Below, one piece after another: positions 54,055-62,805 of a stretch of 64,000 bases of DNA. Source of the stretch: Gramella sp. MT6. Lineage in GTDB: Bacteria > Bacteroidota > Bacteroidia > Flavobacteriales > Flavobacteriaceae. Position 1 is the first letter of the stretch; each line of letters opens with the position of its first letter. Below the pieces are notes generated by a model. The model worked only from the letters and a program-made list of their open reading frames with translations, made no database searches and was not told the origin of the DNA. Location: contig NZ_CP048410.1 of the NCBI RefSeq assembly GCF_019357415.1, positions 3,684,501 through 3,748,500 on the forward strand. The letters are read 5' to 3'. Position numbers and translations under genes: made by a program.

Positions 54055-55428
54055 TTGTACGCAATATTAGACATAGAGACGACGGGTGGAAAATATAATG
54101 AAGAAGGGATCACCGAAATTGCAATCTATAAATTTGACGGTCACAAGGTAACCGACCAGTTTATTAGCCTTATTAACCCCGAACAACCCATACAGCCCTT
54201 TGTGGTGAATCTTACCGGCATCAATAATAACATGCTTCGCAATGCACCTAAATTTTACGAGATAGCGAAGCGCGTGGTAGAGATAACAGATGACTGCATC
54301 CTGGTTGCCCATAATGCCAAATTCGATTATCGCATCCTGCGCACTGAATTCAGAAGACTGGGCTTTGAATTTGAACGAAAAAGCCTTTGTACCGTAGAAC
54401 TTTCCAAAAAACTAATTCCAGGACTTCCCTCCTACAGTTTGGGAAAACTGGTGAGATCACTGGGAATTCCATTAAGTGACAGGCACCGTGCTGCTGGCGA
54501 CGCTCAGGCAACCATCAAATTGTTTAAAATGTTGCTGGCCAAGGATGTTGAAAAAGACATCATGAAAGAACATGTGCGCAAGGAACCAAAAAGGAACCTG
54601 GACACTAAACTCGTTTTTATACTCGAGGAATTACCTTCAGAAACAGGGGTCTATTATTTTCATGATGAAAACGGGGAGATCATTTACGTTGGTAAGTCAA
54701 GAAATATCAGGAAACGTGTGAATCAGCATTTCACGAATGATAATCCCAAGTCCAGGGAAATGCAACGCAAAGTAGCTTCGGTATCCTATGAACTTACCGG
54801 GAATGAATTGATAGCTCTTTTAAAGGAGAACCAGGAGATAAAGGAAATCAAGCCCAGATATAACCGTGCTTTGAAAAAGGATATTTTCAGCCATGCCCTA
54901 TACCATTCAGTAGATGAAAATGGTTATGTGAATTTTAAAATAGGCCGGGCACATAAAACAAAGAAAAATATCACCACCTTTAGCTCACTGAGATCTGCGA
55001 AAAACTCTTTGACCAAATGGGTTGAAGAATATGAGCTTTGCGAGCGGCTTTCAGGTTTACACGGTGGGACGGGTAACTGTTTTGCCTATACTATTAAAAG
55101 TTGTCATGGAGCCTGCCTGGAAGAAGAAACACCGGAAGAATATAATGATAGAGCAGAAAAATTGATAGACAGGTATTCTTACGAAAATCAAAATATGCTG
55201 CTTATTGGTCGTGGCCGTGAGGTAGATGAAAAAAGTGCTTTGTTAATTGAAGATGGGGAGTTTAAAGGAGTTGGTTATTTCAATCTTAATCATCAGATCA
55301 ATAAACTGGATATCATTAGATCTATCATTACACCCATGAACAACAATAGGGACGCTGAACATATCATTCAGAGTTTTTTACGAAAGAAACATAATTTCAA
55401 AATCGTCCAGTTATCCATACAGGATTAA
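54055..55428 (+). CDS. DnaQ-type exonuclease fused to GIY-YIG nuclease
   Basis: 457 residues from TTG 54055, supported by AAGAGG 5-6 bases before it. Residues 1-165 are a DEDDh 3'-5' exonuclease: D6-x-E8 (L-D-I-E-T-T-G), D91 (H-N-A-K-F-D-Y), H144 and D149 (H-R-A-A-G-D-A). Residues about 190-275 are a UvrC/Cho-like GIY-YIG domain (G198-V-Y...I-Y-V-G213-K-S-R). The remaining 180 residues have four Cys in a G-N-C-F-A-Y, S-C-H-G-A-C type cluster. Such fusions are known as an accessory UvrC-like nuclease; a repair role is inferred. Confidence 0.9.
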   Translation: MYAILDIETTGGKYNEEGITEIAIYKFDGHKVTDQFISLINPEQPIQPFVVNLTGINNNMLRNAPKFYEIAKRVVEITDDCILVAHNAKFDYRILRTEFRRLGFEFERKSLCTVELSKKLIPGLPSYSLGKLVRSLGIPLSDRHRAAGDAQATIKLFKMLLAKDVEKDIMKEHVRKEPKRNLDTKLVFILEELPSETGVYYFHDENGEIIYVGKSRNIRKRVNQHFTNDNPKSREMQRKVASVSYELTGNELIALLKENQEIKEIKPRYNRALKKDIFSHALYHSVDENGYVNFKIGRAHKTKKNITTFSSLRSAKNSLTKWVEEYELCERLSGLHGGTGNCFAYTIKSCHGACLEEETPEEYNDRAEKLIDRYSYENQNMLLIGRGREVDEKSALLIEDGEFKGVGYFNLNHQINKLDIIRSIITPMNNNRDAEHIIQSFLRKKHNFKIVQLSIQD

Positions 55429-55460
55429 GCTTCGGGATTTTTTCATATTTTTAACCTACT

Positions 55461-56291
55461 GTGGAAGACCAAAAAAAATCAATGCCGCCCTGGAAATCAA
55501 AGCTTCATGAAGTGATCTATGAGGCAGATACCCCTGCAGGTAAAATTTTTGATATCTCGTTGCTTATAGTCATCATCATCAGTGTTGCCCTTGTAATGAT
55601 GGAGAGCGTAACCTGGATGATAGAGAAATATGCCTATGAGTTCTATATCGCGGAATGGATCATTACGGCAATTTTCAGTATTGAATATGTCCTTCGTATC
55701 ATCGCCATTAATAAACCTAAGCGATATATTTTCAGTTTTTATGGCATCGTAGACCTTCTTTCTACCTTGCCAAGCTATATTGGTTTTATCTTTGGAGGAG
55801 CAAACCTTCTTTTTGCCATAAGGGCCTTAAGATTATTAAGAGTTTTTAGAGTATTGAAGGTAACCCGTTATATCGGGGAATCCCGAAAATTGATCGATGC
55901 CTTAAGGAACAGCCGTGCTAAGATCTTTGTCTTTCTATTCGCCGTACTCATTATTTGTATCATTGCGGGTACCCTTATGCACCTTGTAGAAGGGAAAGGC
56001 GGTGGTTTCGATAATATCCCGCTAAGTATCTATTGGTGTATTGTTACCCTTACCACGGTTGGTTTTGGAGATATTGCCCCGGTAACCCCGCTGGGAAGGC
56101 TTATAGCTTCCCTTATCATGATCACTGGTTACGGTATTATCGCGGTTCCTACCGGGATTGTTAGTGCTGAGTATAGCAAGGCAACAGAAAAGCCTATACA
56201 GAATACCCAGGTTTGTCAAAATTGTAATGCCAGCAGGCACCAGGATGGAGCAAAATATTGCCATAAATGTGGATTCCCATTGAATGATTAA
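55461..56291 (+). CDS. Voltage-gated potassium channel with C-terminal zinc ribbon
   Basis: 276 residues from GTG. Six membrane helices with the S4 voltage sensor (R121-A-L-R-L-L-R-V-F-R-V-L-K) and the K+ selectivity filter T-V-G-F-G-D (199-204). After S6 comes a short linker and a zinc ribbon C252-x2-C255 / C267-x2-C270. The ribbon could bind metal or sense redox and tune gating. GTG is used because the next ATG (7 codons in) would drop only a few residues; both are possible. Its last codons overlap miaA by eight bases. Confidence 0.9.
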   Translation: MEDQKKSMPPWKSKLHEVIYEADTPAGKIFDISLLIVIIISVALVMMESVTWMIEKYAYEFYIAEWIITAIFSIEYVLRIIAINKPKRYIFSFYGIVDLLSTLPSYIGFIFGGANLLFAIRALRLLRVFRVLKVTRYIGESRKLIDALRNSRAKIFVFLFAVLIICIIAGTLMHLVEGKGGGFDNIPLSIYWCIVTLTTVGFGDIAPVTPLGRLIASLIMITGYGIIAVPTGIVSAEYSKATEKPIQNTQVCQNCNASRHQDGAKYCHKCGFPLND

Positions 56292-57192
56292 TTACCTGAT
56301 CAATATTATAGGCCCTACAGCCATCGGAAAGACCTCGCTTTCTATAGAAGTTGCCAAACATTTTAATACAGAGATCATTTCTGCAGATTCCCGGCAATTC
56401 TTTAAAGAAATGAAGATAGGAACTGCTGTTCCTGAAAAGGAAGAACTGGAAGCTGCTCCGCACCATTTTATTCAGCATATCTCTGTTGAAGACAATTACT
56501 CCGTGGGAGATTTTGAAAGGGAAGCCATTGAGAAACTTGAGAAGTTATTCCAATCATACGATCTTGTGGTCATGGTAGGTGGAAGTGGGTTATACATTAA
56601 AGCTGTAACCGAAGGCCTGGATGAATTCCCGGAGGTTGATCCTCAAATCCGGAAAAACCTGAATAAACACCTCGAAAAGGATGGGATAGACTGGTTACAG
56701 CAAAAGCTTTTTGTACTGGATCCAGATTATTATAAAACTGCCGATGTTCAAAATCCACATCGCTTAATCAGGGCATTGGAGATCTGTATAGAAACAGGAA
56801 AACCATTTTCCAGTTTCCTGGAAAAGGAGAAGCAGGAGCGCGATTTCAAAACTATAAGTATAGGCCTTACGGCAGAAAGGGAATTGATCTATGATCGCAT
56901 TAATAAAAGGGTAGATCTTATGATCGAAAATGGCCTGGTAGAAGATGCCAGGTCTCTATATCCCAAACGAGACTTCAATGCTTTGAATACTGTTGGATAC
57001 AAGGAGCTATTTCAGTATTTTGATGGTGAGACAGACCTTGAAACAGCAATTTCAGAAATAAAAAAGAATACCCGCCGGTTTGCGAAAAGACAGCTTACCT
57101 GGTTCAGAAAAGATGAAAATATCAAGTGGTTTGAATATAATGAGGATCCAGAAGTGATCTTCAGTTATATAGAAGAACGGATCAATACTTAA
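56284..57192 (+). CDS. miaA: tRNA dimethylallyltransferase
   Basis: 302 residues: P-loop G-P-T-A-I-G-K-T-S (10-18), S-A-D-S-R-Q-F, the D-N-Y-S-V-G-D-F block and Q-N-P-H-R-L-I-R-A-L-E. It transfers dimethylallyl to A37 of tRNAs that read codons starting with U, including the tRNA-Ser of this window. Overlaps the channel gene by eight bases and, at its 3' end, the convergent T9SS gene by 11 bases. Confidence 0.95.
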   Translation: MINYLINIIGPTAIGKTSLSIEVAKHFNTEIISADSRQFFKEMKIGTAVPEKEELEAAPHHFIQHISVEDNYSVGDFEREAIEKLEKLFQSYDLVVMVGGSGLYIKAVTEGLDEFPEVDPQIRKNLNKHLEKDGIDWLQQKLFVLDPDYYKTADVQNPHRLIRALEICIETGKPFSSFLEKEKQERDFKTISIGLTAERELIYDRINKRVDLMIENGLVEDARSLYPKRDFNALNTVGYKELFQYFDGETDLETAISEIKKNTRRFAKRQLTWFRKDENIKWFEYNEDPEVIFSYIEERINT

Positions 57193-60100
57193 AAATAAAT
57201 CTTTTTGTAAGCGTTCTCTCGTTGGTAACGATCTTAACTACATAAACCGATTCCTGTAAAGGTCCTACTTCCATAGGATATTCGGTTGCTGTACTTTCGT
57301 AATCTCTTGCCGCGATAAACCTTCCGCGATGATCAAAAACTTCAATTCTTTCAATAAGAACATCTGCCGGAGTGGCTATTTTAAAACTTCCGGTATTTGG
57401 ATTAGGATAGATAAAAATATATTCAGAACCTTCTCCAAAATCATTACAGAAACCTTCATTATCTAAAACGGTCACCATCGCTGTTCTGGTAGAACTATTT
57501 CCACTGCTGTCTTCAGCCGTCACCAGGATCTCATTCTCACCTAAATTCTTGCAGGTGAAAGCCGAATGGCTAAGCGTATATATAATCTCTCCATTACAAT
57601 TATCTCGTGAACCTGCATCCAGGTCATTAAAAGTTAAAGTAGCCACACCCGCCTCGTTAAGAGAAACCTCCAGGTCATTTAAAGCCAATACCGGTGCAGA
57701 CATATCTATTACCTCCACCACTATTTCGCATGATCCTTCCTGTTTTCCTGTATAAACCAGAGTGACGGTATTTTCGCCAATATCCTCACAACTAAAAAAT
57801 CTTTCGGTCGCCCCAAACTCGATGCCTTCAACATTCCCGCTGTAGAGATCTTCAATATTCAATTCAGCAGAACCTTCAGAGTTAAGACTAAGCGTTAGTC
57901 TTTCTACGCAACTGAATTCGCCGTTCCCGTCTTCGACATTTATAGAAACAAAGATGATATTAGAATTTAATTCACCGTCATTGGCTATATAGGTAAAATA
58001 ATCCTGCCCGAAAAAGTCCTGATCTGGCGTATAAGTAAATGATCCGTCTGCATTGAGATCCAAAGTTCCATTGGAAACATTGTCCTGCAAAATAACCGTA
58101 AGTTCATCATTCTCGGGATCTGTATCGTTCACCAGAACTCCGTTCGAGGCAGAAACCTCTAATGTGGTATTTATACTGGTCGTGTATTCATCATCTATGG
58201 CGACTGGAGGCTGGTTAACTCCCGAACCATTCAGCACCACATTTACTGTGGTCTGACAGGTATCTGTATTACCAGCTTCGTCGGTAACGGTAAGGGTGAC
58301 AATATTGGCACCAAGATCCGCAGAAGTGAATTCGGTTTTATCCAGACTTAAATTGATCTCACTACAATTTGCAAAGGACCCGTTATCCAGGTCTTCGGGT
58401 TGAATCGTTACTGTTTCACCTTCGTCAAGTTGGATCTGAAAATCTGATCTGCAAATTGCCTGAGGCTGATCCTCAAGGGAAACATAAAGATTACAGGTTT
58501 TGCTTTCTCCCTGATAAGATACTGTTACCTCAACCTCTATATCTTCGAATAGCTGGGTTCCGGAAGTTATAGACTGCTCAAAATCTGCCTCTGCAGGGCT
58601 ATACTCCAGGATCTCGCTGAAATCTGGCAGAAAATATTCGCAGTTTTCATCTGGCGCAAGTTTATACTCTACGATAAGACAGGAAAAGTCAATTTCTCCT
58701 GGTTCTTCTACAATTACATTCACGGTAAATTCACAAAAGTCCAGATTTCCGGCCGCATCGTTAACCGTGAGAGTGATCACATTTTCCCCTTCATCGGCGC
58801 TGGAAAGAGAGTTGCGGTCCAGATTATAGGTAGCTATCTGGCAATTATCTGAACTCCCAGCATCAAAATCTTCCGCATTTAGTTGAATGGTTTCCCCTTC
58901 TGCGAGGCGAATTTCAGTATCACCCACACACCTTGCTACCGGATCTTCCTCGTCTACTGGTGAAAGATAAATTCTACAGGAATCTGATTGATCTTCAAAA
59001 GTCGCGGTTACGGTCACATAGGAATCGCTATTAGGCTGAAATACGGAGCCAGCTTCGATATCCTGATCTATGACCGCGCCATCGATATTTGCGGTTGCGA
59101 TCCCGGAAAAATCCGGAACTTTATAAACGCAGTTCTCATCTGCCAATACAGCGTAACTACCCGGACAGGTTAAATCCAGAACCTCGGATTCTTCCCTTAC
59201 CTCAACAGTAAAAGTGCAGGTATCGGTATGCCTGGTATCATCAGTAACTGTAATAGTGACCTGTGTCGTTATGTTAATACTGGTTCCAGATTGTGGTTCC
59301 TGGGTAACCTCATAAGCACTACAATCACGAACTTCGACTTCTTCAGTATAATTACCTAATTGATGTACCCCTCCTTCCTCTATAGTCACTATATCGTTGA
59401 GGCTATCACAATTAAGGATCTCTGGAGCAGTTTCATCCAGAACAGGAACGTCGAAGGTACAATCCCCTACCAGTTCATTGCCGTCATAAACTTCTAAGGT
59501 AACTCTTACCGCATCAGGGTTTCTTATATAAGTTTGCCGAACAACAGGATTCTCGATATTTTGAAAATTGGTGACACTTCCCCTGTAATCTGGAACCTCA
59601 AAATCACAATTTTCAGCGAGGGTTATTGGTTCGAAATCTCCTTCCTGGGGACAATCGAAATTTGGCTCGGCCTGAGGAGTGACAGTAATACTAACTGATA
59701 CCACGTTCGAATTCAATTCTCCATCATTCGCTGCATAAGTAAAAGAATCAGATCCTGTATAATTTGGATCAGGTGTATAAATAAAAGATCCATTAGGCCT
59801 CAACTCTAGCGTTCCATTAGAAACATCAGTCTGCAAAACAGCCGTTAAAGGATCATTCTCAGGATCGGTATCATTAATCAGTACCCCTGGAGCAACTTCA
59901 CTTAAAGTTTGATTTTCTATAACCGTATATGAATCGGCAACTGCGCTCGGAGCTTGATTAGGTTCTGGAGTGACAGTAATACTTACTGACACCACGTTCG
60001 AATTCAATTCTCCATCATTCGCTGCATAAGTAAAAGAATCAGTTCCTGTATAATTTGGATCAGGTGTATAAATAAAAGATCCATTAGGCCTCAACTCTAG

Positions 60101-61825
60101 CGTTCCATTAGAAACATCAGTCTGCAAAACAGCCGTTAAAAGATCATTCTCAGGATCAGTATCATTAATCAGTACCCCTGGAGCAGCTTCATTTAAGGTT
60201 TGATTTTCTATAACCGTATATGAATCGGCAACTGCGCTCGGAGCTTGATTAGGTTCTGGAGTTACCGTAATACTTACTGATACCACGTTCGAATTCAATT
60301 CTCCATCATTCGCTGCATAAGTAAAAGAATCAGATCCTGTATAATTTGGATCAGGTGTATAAATAAAAGATCCATCAGGTCTCAACTCTAGCGTTCCATT
60401 AGAAACATCAGTCTGCAAAACAGCCGTTAAAGGATCATTCTCAGAATCAGTGTCATTAATCAATACACCGGGAGCAGCTTCATTTAAGGTTTGATTTTCT
60501 ATAACCGTATATGAATCGTCTACGGCATTTGGAGGCTGGTTATTTGTCTCTTCTCCAGTAACAGTTACTTGAACTGTACAAGTATCCTCATTTCCCGCGT
60601 TATCAGTAACAGTCATTACTACATCAAAATCCCCGGTTTCAGTAAATGTTGTTTTAGAAAGACTAATATCCTTAATCCCGCAGTTATCGGTTGATCCATT
60701 ATTAACATCTTCTACACTAATTGAGGCTGAGCCATTTACGAGTTGTAAATCAAAATCTCCTCCACAATTAGCAACTGGATCGGTTAAATCAAAAGAAGGA
60801 CTACGTTCATAGATCTCTAAATCAAATTGTAATGAAGTTCCATTAATATTCGCATTATTTAAATATAACTTGGTATTACAATTATGATCATTAATTGTGA
60901 TATCTACCGGAAATCTAATCTGATTGTCCTGATAATAATATTCAAATTCCTTATTAGAATTAAAAATTTTAAATCCGAATTCATTTCTATCAATTCCTTC
61001 CTGGATATTAGATGCTAAGATTAATAAGTCAAGGAAACCTAGTTCGTCGTAGTTTAAAAATTTTTCAAAATCTACTCTTCCGGCATATTCTACGACATGA
61101 ATAAAATCAAATTCATCAACAACCACACTACCAGGTGAAATTATATTTGATAATGTGCCTTGAAAATTTAAATTCGAATCGAAATAAAGGACTTGTGGAT
61201 TATCATCTCCAGCCTGACTAACATATAAAGTAGATTTTGAGTCTACATCCAATCTAAAGGGAATTTCCACAGAATTCGTTTGATCTAAAAGAATTCCATT
61301 ACTATCAAAAACTCTTATTCTGCTTTCTTCTTCGCTTTCACAGGTTGAACCATCATAATATTCTGCAACATAAATATTATCATTAATATCTATTGCTAAC
61401 CCTAAAGGTCTGAAATATGAATAAGCAATCTCATTTTCAAAATCTCCATTAGAATTAAAGATTTTAACTTTTCCATTATCTAAACAACTTCCACTCTCAA
61501 AATAATCTGCAATGTAAATATTACCTGAACTATCTATTTCAATATCCAACGGATCTTGTAATAGATTGCCTGGAATCAATTTCTCCTGATTCATGCTACC
61601 ATCCGGATTTCTTTTATCAACTCCATTTCCGAAAGAAAGAGTGTAAATAAAGCCTTGAGAGTCTACAGCGACAGAAATTATTATATTTTCTAGTGAAGAG
61701 GTACCAGCAGTACCCAGATCAACCCCTGTTAAATGATCATAAGCAGGAACAGTATTCTCCGGGCCCTGCCCATAAGCAAATCCAAAAGCGGAAAAATATA
61801 ATAGTGCCGCAACTGCTATCCTCAT
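57182..61825 (-). CDS. Large type IX-secreted protein with NHL, HYR and cadherin-like repeats
   Basis: 1547 residues from ATG 61825, which gives a clean signal peptide (R-I-A-V-A-A-L-L-Y-F-S-A). An in-frame TTG at 61870 is less likely. Residues about 35-310 are NHL/propeller-like (D-S-S-G-N-I-Y-I-A-D-Y, repeated). Then come HYR-like domains with D-N-C-G-I or similar, three near-identical 97-residue cadherin-like repeats (about 427-712) and a fourth diverged one (about 1205-1305). The last 75 residues are a type A sorting domain (Y-P-N-P-N-T-G-S-F-K, V-F-D-H-R-G-R, closing T-K-R-F-I-F-K-Y). It is expected to be secreted by the T9SS and held at the surface. It is probably an adhesin-like protein; the ligand is unknown. 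Confidence 0.9.
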   Translation of the reverse strand: MRIAVAALLYFSAFGFAYGQGPENTVPAYDHLTGVDLGTAGTSSLENIIISVAVDSQGFIYTLSFGNGVDKRNPDGSMNQEKLIPGNLLQDPLDIEIDSSGNIYIADYFESGSCLDNGKVKIFNSNGDFENEIAYSYFRPLGLAIDINDNIYVAEYYDGSTCESEEESRIRVFDSNGILLDQTNSVEIPFRLDVDSKSTLYVSQAGDDNPQVLYFDSNLNFQGTLSNIISPGSVVVDEFDFIHVVEYAGRVDFEKFLNYDELGFLDLLILASNIQEGIDRNEFGFKIFNSNKEFEYYYQDNQIRFPVDITINDHNCNTKLYLNNANINGTSLQFDLEIYERSPSFDLTDPVANCGGDFDLQLVNGSASISVEDVNNGSTDNCGIKDISLSKTTFTETGDFDVVMTVTDNAGNEDTCTVQVTVTGEETNNQPPNAVDDSYTVIENQTLNEAAPGVLINDTDSENDPLTAVLQTDVSNGTLELRPDGSFIYTPDPNYTGSDSFTYAANDGELNSNVVSVSITVTPEPNQAPSAVADSYTVIENQTLNEAAPGVLINDTDPENDLLTAVLQTDVSNGTLELRPNGSFIYTPDPNYTGTDSFTYAANDGELNSNVVSVSITVTPEPNQAPSAVADSYTVIENQTLSEVAPGVLINDTDPENDPLTAVLQTDVSNGTLELRPNGSFIYTPDPNYTGSDSFTYAANDGELNSNVVSVSITVTPQAEPNFDCPQEGDFEPITLAENCDFEVPDYRGSVTNFQNIENPVVRQTYIRNPDAVRVTLEVYDGNELVGDCTFDVPVLDETAPEILNCDSLNDIVTIEEGGVHQLGNYTEEVEVRDCSAYEVTQEPQSGTSINITTQVTITVTDDTRHTDTCTFTVEVREESEVLDLTCPGSYAVLADENCVYKVPDFSGIATANIDGAVIDQDIEAGSVFQPNSDSYVTVTATFEDQSDSCRIYLSPVDEEDPVARCVGDTEIRLAEGETIQLNAEDFDAGSSDNCQIATYNLDRNSLSSADEGENVITLTVNDAAGNLDFCEFTVNVIVEEPGEIDFSCLIVEYKLAPDENCEYFLPDFSEILEYSPAEADFEQSITSGTQLFEDIEVEVTVSYQGESKTCNLYVSLEDQPQAICRSDFQIQLDEGETVTIQPEDLDNGSFANCSEINLSLDKTEFTSADLGANIVTLTVTDEAGNTDTCQTTVNVVLNGSGVNQPPVAIDDEYTTSINTTLEVSASNGVLVNDTDPENDELTVILQDNVSNGTLDLNADGSFTYTPDQDFFGQDYFTYIANDGELNSNIIFVSINVEDGNGEFSCVERLTLSLNSEGSAELNIEDLYSGNVEGIEFGATERFFSCEDIGENTVTLVYTGKQEGSCEIVVEVIDMSAPVLALNDLEVSLNEAGVATLTFNDLDAGSRDNCNGEIIYTLSHSAFTCKNLGENEILVTAEDSSGNSSTRTAMVTVLDNEGFCNDFGEGSEYIFIYPNPNTGSFKIATPADVLIERIEVFDHRGRFIAARDYESTATEYPMEVGPLQESVYVVKIVTNERTLTKRFIFKY
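59690..60545 (-). repeat. Three tandem 291-bp coding repeats
   Basis: The block CCACGTTCGAATTCAATTCT recurs at 59701, 59992 and 60283, i.e. exactly 291 bases (97 codons) apart, with near-identical DNA between. Each codes for one cadherin-like domain (N-D-T-D-P-E-N-D...S-F-T-Y-A-A-N-D-G-E-L-N-S-N). Confidence 0.9.
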
Positions 61826-61981
61826 AAGAGAAGACCCCTTAAAAAAAGATATATTGGCTTTACTTATCAAATTCCAGCAGGTTTGGTGAACGCCATAAAG
61901 ATAAGTATTGTAGGAAAACCGTTCTTAAAATTATGCTAAGATTACGGGTATAGGTCCGCATTGGGACCAGGTAAGAAAAAA

Positions 61982-62062
61982 CCGGGATCATTCGGGATCT
62001 CAGGATCCAGATCGAGATATTTTACTGCATCACGGTTCTGGCCATGATGCAGTAAATCCCGG
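61982..62062 (-). terminator. Nested hairpins after the OmpR-type regulator
   Basis: A perfect 12-bp inverted repeat (TTTACTGCATCA at 62021-62032, TGATGCAGTAAA at 62045-62056), 24 bases after the regulator's stop, is enclosed by a longer-range CCGGGAT (61982-61988) / ATCCCGG (62056-62062) pairing. Probably ends the kinase-regulator transcript. No T run is present. Confidence 0.55.
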
Positions 62063-62079
62063 AAACTGAAAAATTTAAA

Positions 62080-62802
62080 CTATGCTCCAGATTCTTCCTT
62101 GTTCTTTACAACAAGTCTGAAACCTTCACCATGGATATTCAGTATTTCCACGTTCTCGTCTTTTTTCAGGTATTTTCTAAGCTTGGCAATATAAACGTCC
62201 ATACTTCTGGAGGTAAAGTAATTATCATCTCTCCAGATCTTAGTTAATGCCAGTTCTCTAGGCATCAGGTCATTCTCATGCAAAGCAAGTAATCTCAATA
62301 ATTCATTCTCTTTTGGAGAAAGTTTTTGTGGCTCCTCATCTCTGAAAGTAAGGAATCTCAATTTTGAGTTCAGGTGGAAATCACCGATCTCGAATTCAAA
62401 CTGCTTAGAGTCTGCTACGCTATCTGTAGCTTTACGCTGCATGATAGCTTTGATCTTCATTAAAAGAACTTCAGAATCGAAAGGTTTGTTCAGGTAATCA
62501 TCTGCTCCAACCTTATAACCCTTAAGTACATCTTCTTTCATTGCTTTCGCAGTTAAGAAGATAATTGGCACTTCCTCGTTCTTATCACGAATCTCTTTTG
62601 CCAACGTAAATCCATCCTTGTAAGGCATCATTACGTCAAGGATACAAAGATCGAAATCGTCCTTCTTGAACTTTTCGAATCCTTCCATTCCGTTTTTTGC
62701 ATGAGTTACCTCGTAATCATTCATTGCGAGGTAATCTTTCAGGACAGTTCCGAAATTCGGATCATCCTCAACTAATAAAATTTTCTTGTTTTCAGTTTCC
62801 AT
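62080..62802 (-). CDS. OmpR/PhoB-family response regulator (RprY-like)
   Basis: 240 residues: receiver with V-E-D-D (11-14), D56 (C-I-L-D-V-M-M-P) and the K in Y-L-N-K-P-F, then a winged-helix DNA-binding domain from about 130 (L-S-P-K-E-N-E-L-L-R-L-L, later R-S-M-D-V-Y-I-A-K-L-R-K-Y-L). The sequence style matches RprY of Bacteroides. It is separated from the upstream kinase gene by only three bases and so forms a two-gene operon. Confidence 0.9.
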   Translation of the reverse strand: METENKKILLVEDDPNFGTVLKDYLAMNDYEVTHAKNGMEGFEKFKKDDFDLCILDVMMPYKDGFTLAKEIRDKNEEVPIIFLTAKAMKEDVLKGYKVGADDYLNKPFDSEVLLMKIKAIMQRKATDSVADSKQFEFEIGDFHLNSKLRFLTFRDEEPQKLSPKENELLRLLALHENDLMPRELALTKIWRDDNYFTSRSMDVYIAKLRKYLKKDENVEILNIHGEGFRLVVKNKEESGA

Positions 62803-62805
62803 ATA

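Noticed and set aside
59690..60545. Regular repeats that could suggest a CRISPR array
   Set aside because: The unit is 291 bases, in frame, and encodes a protein domain. There are no short repeats with unique spacers and no cas genes.
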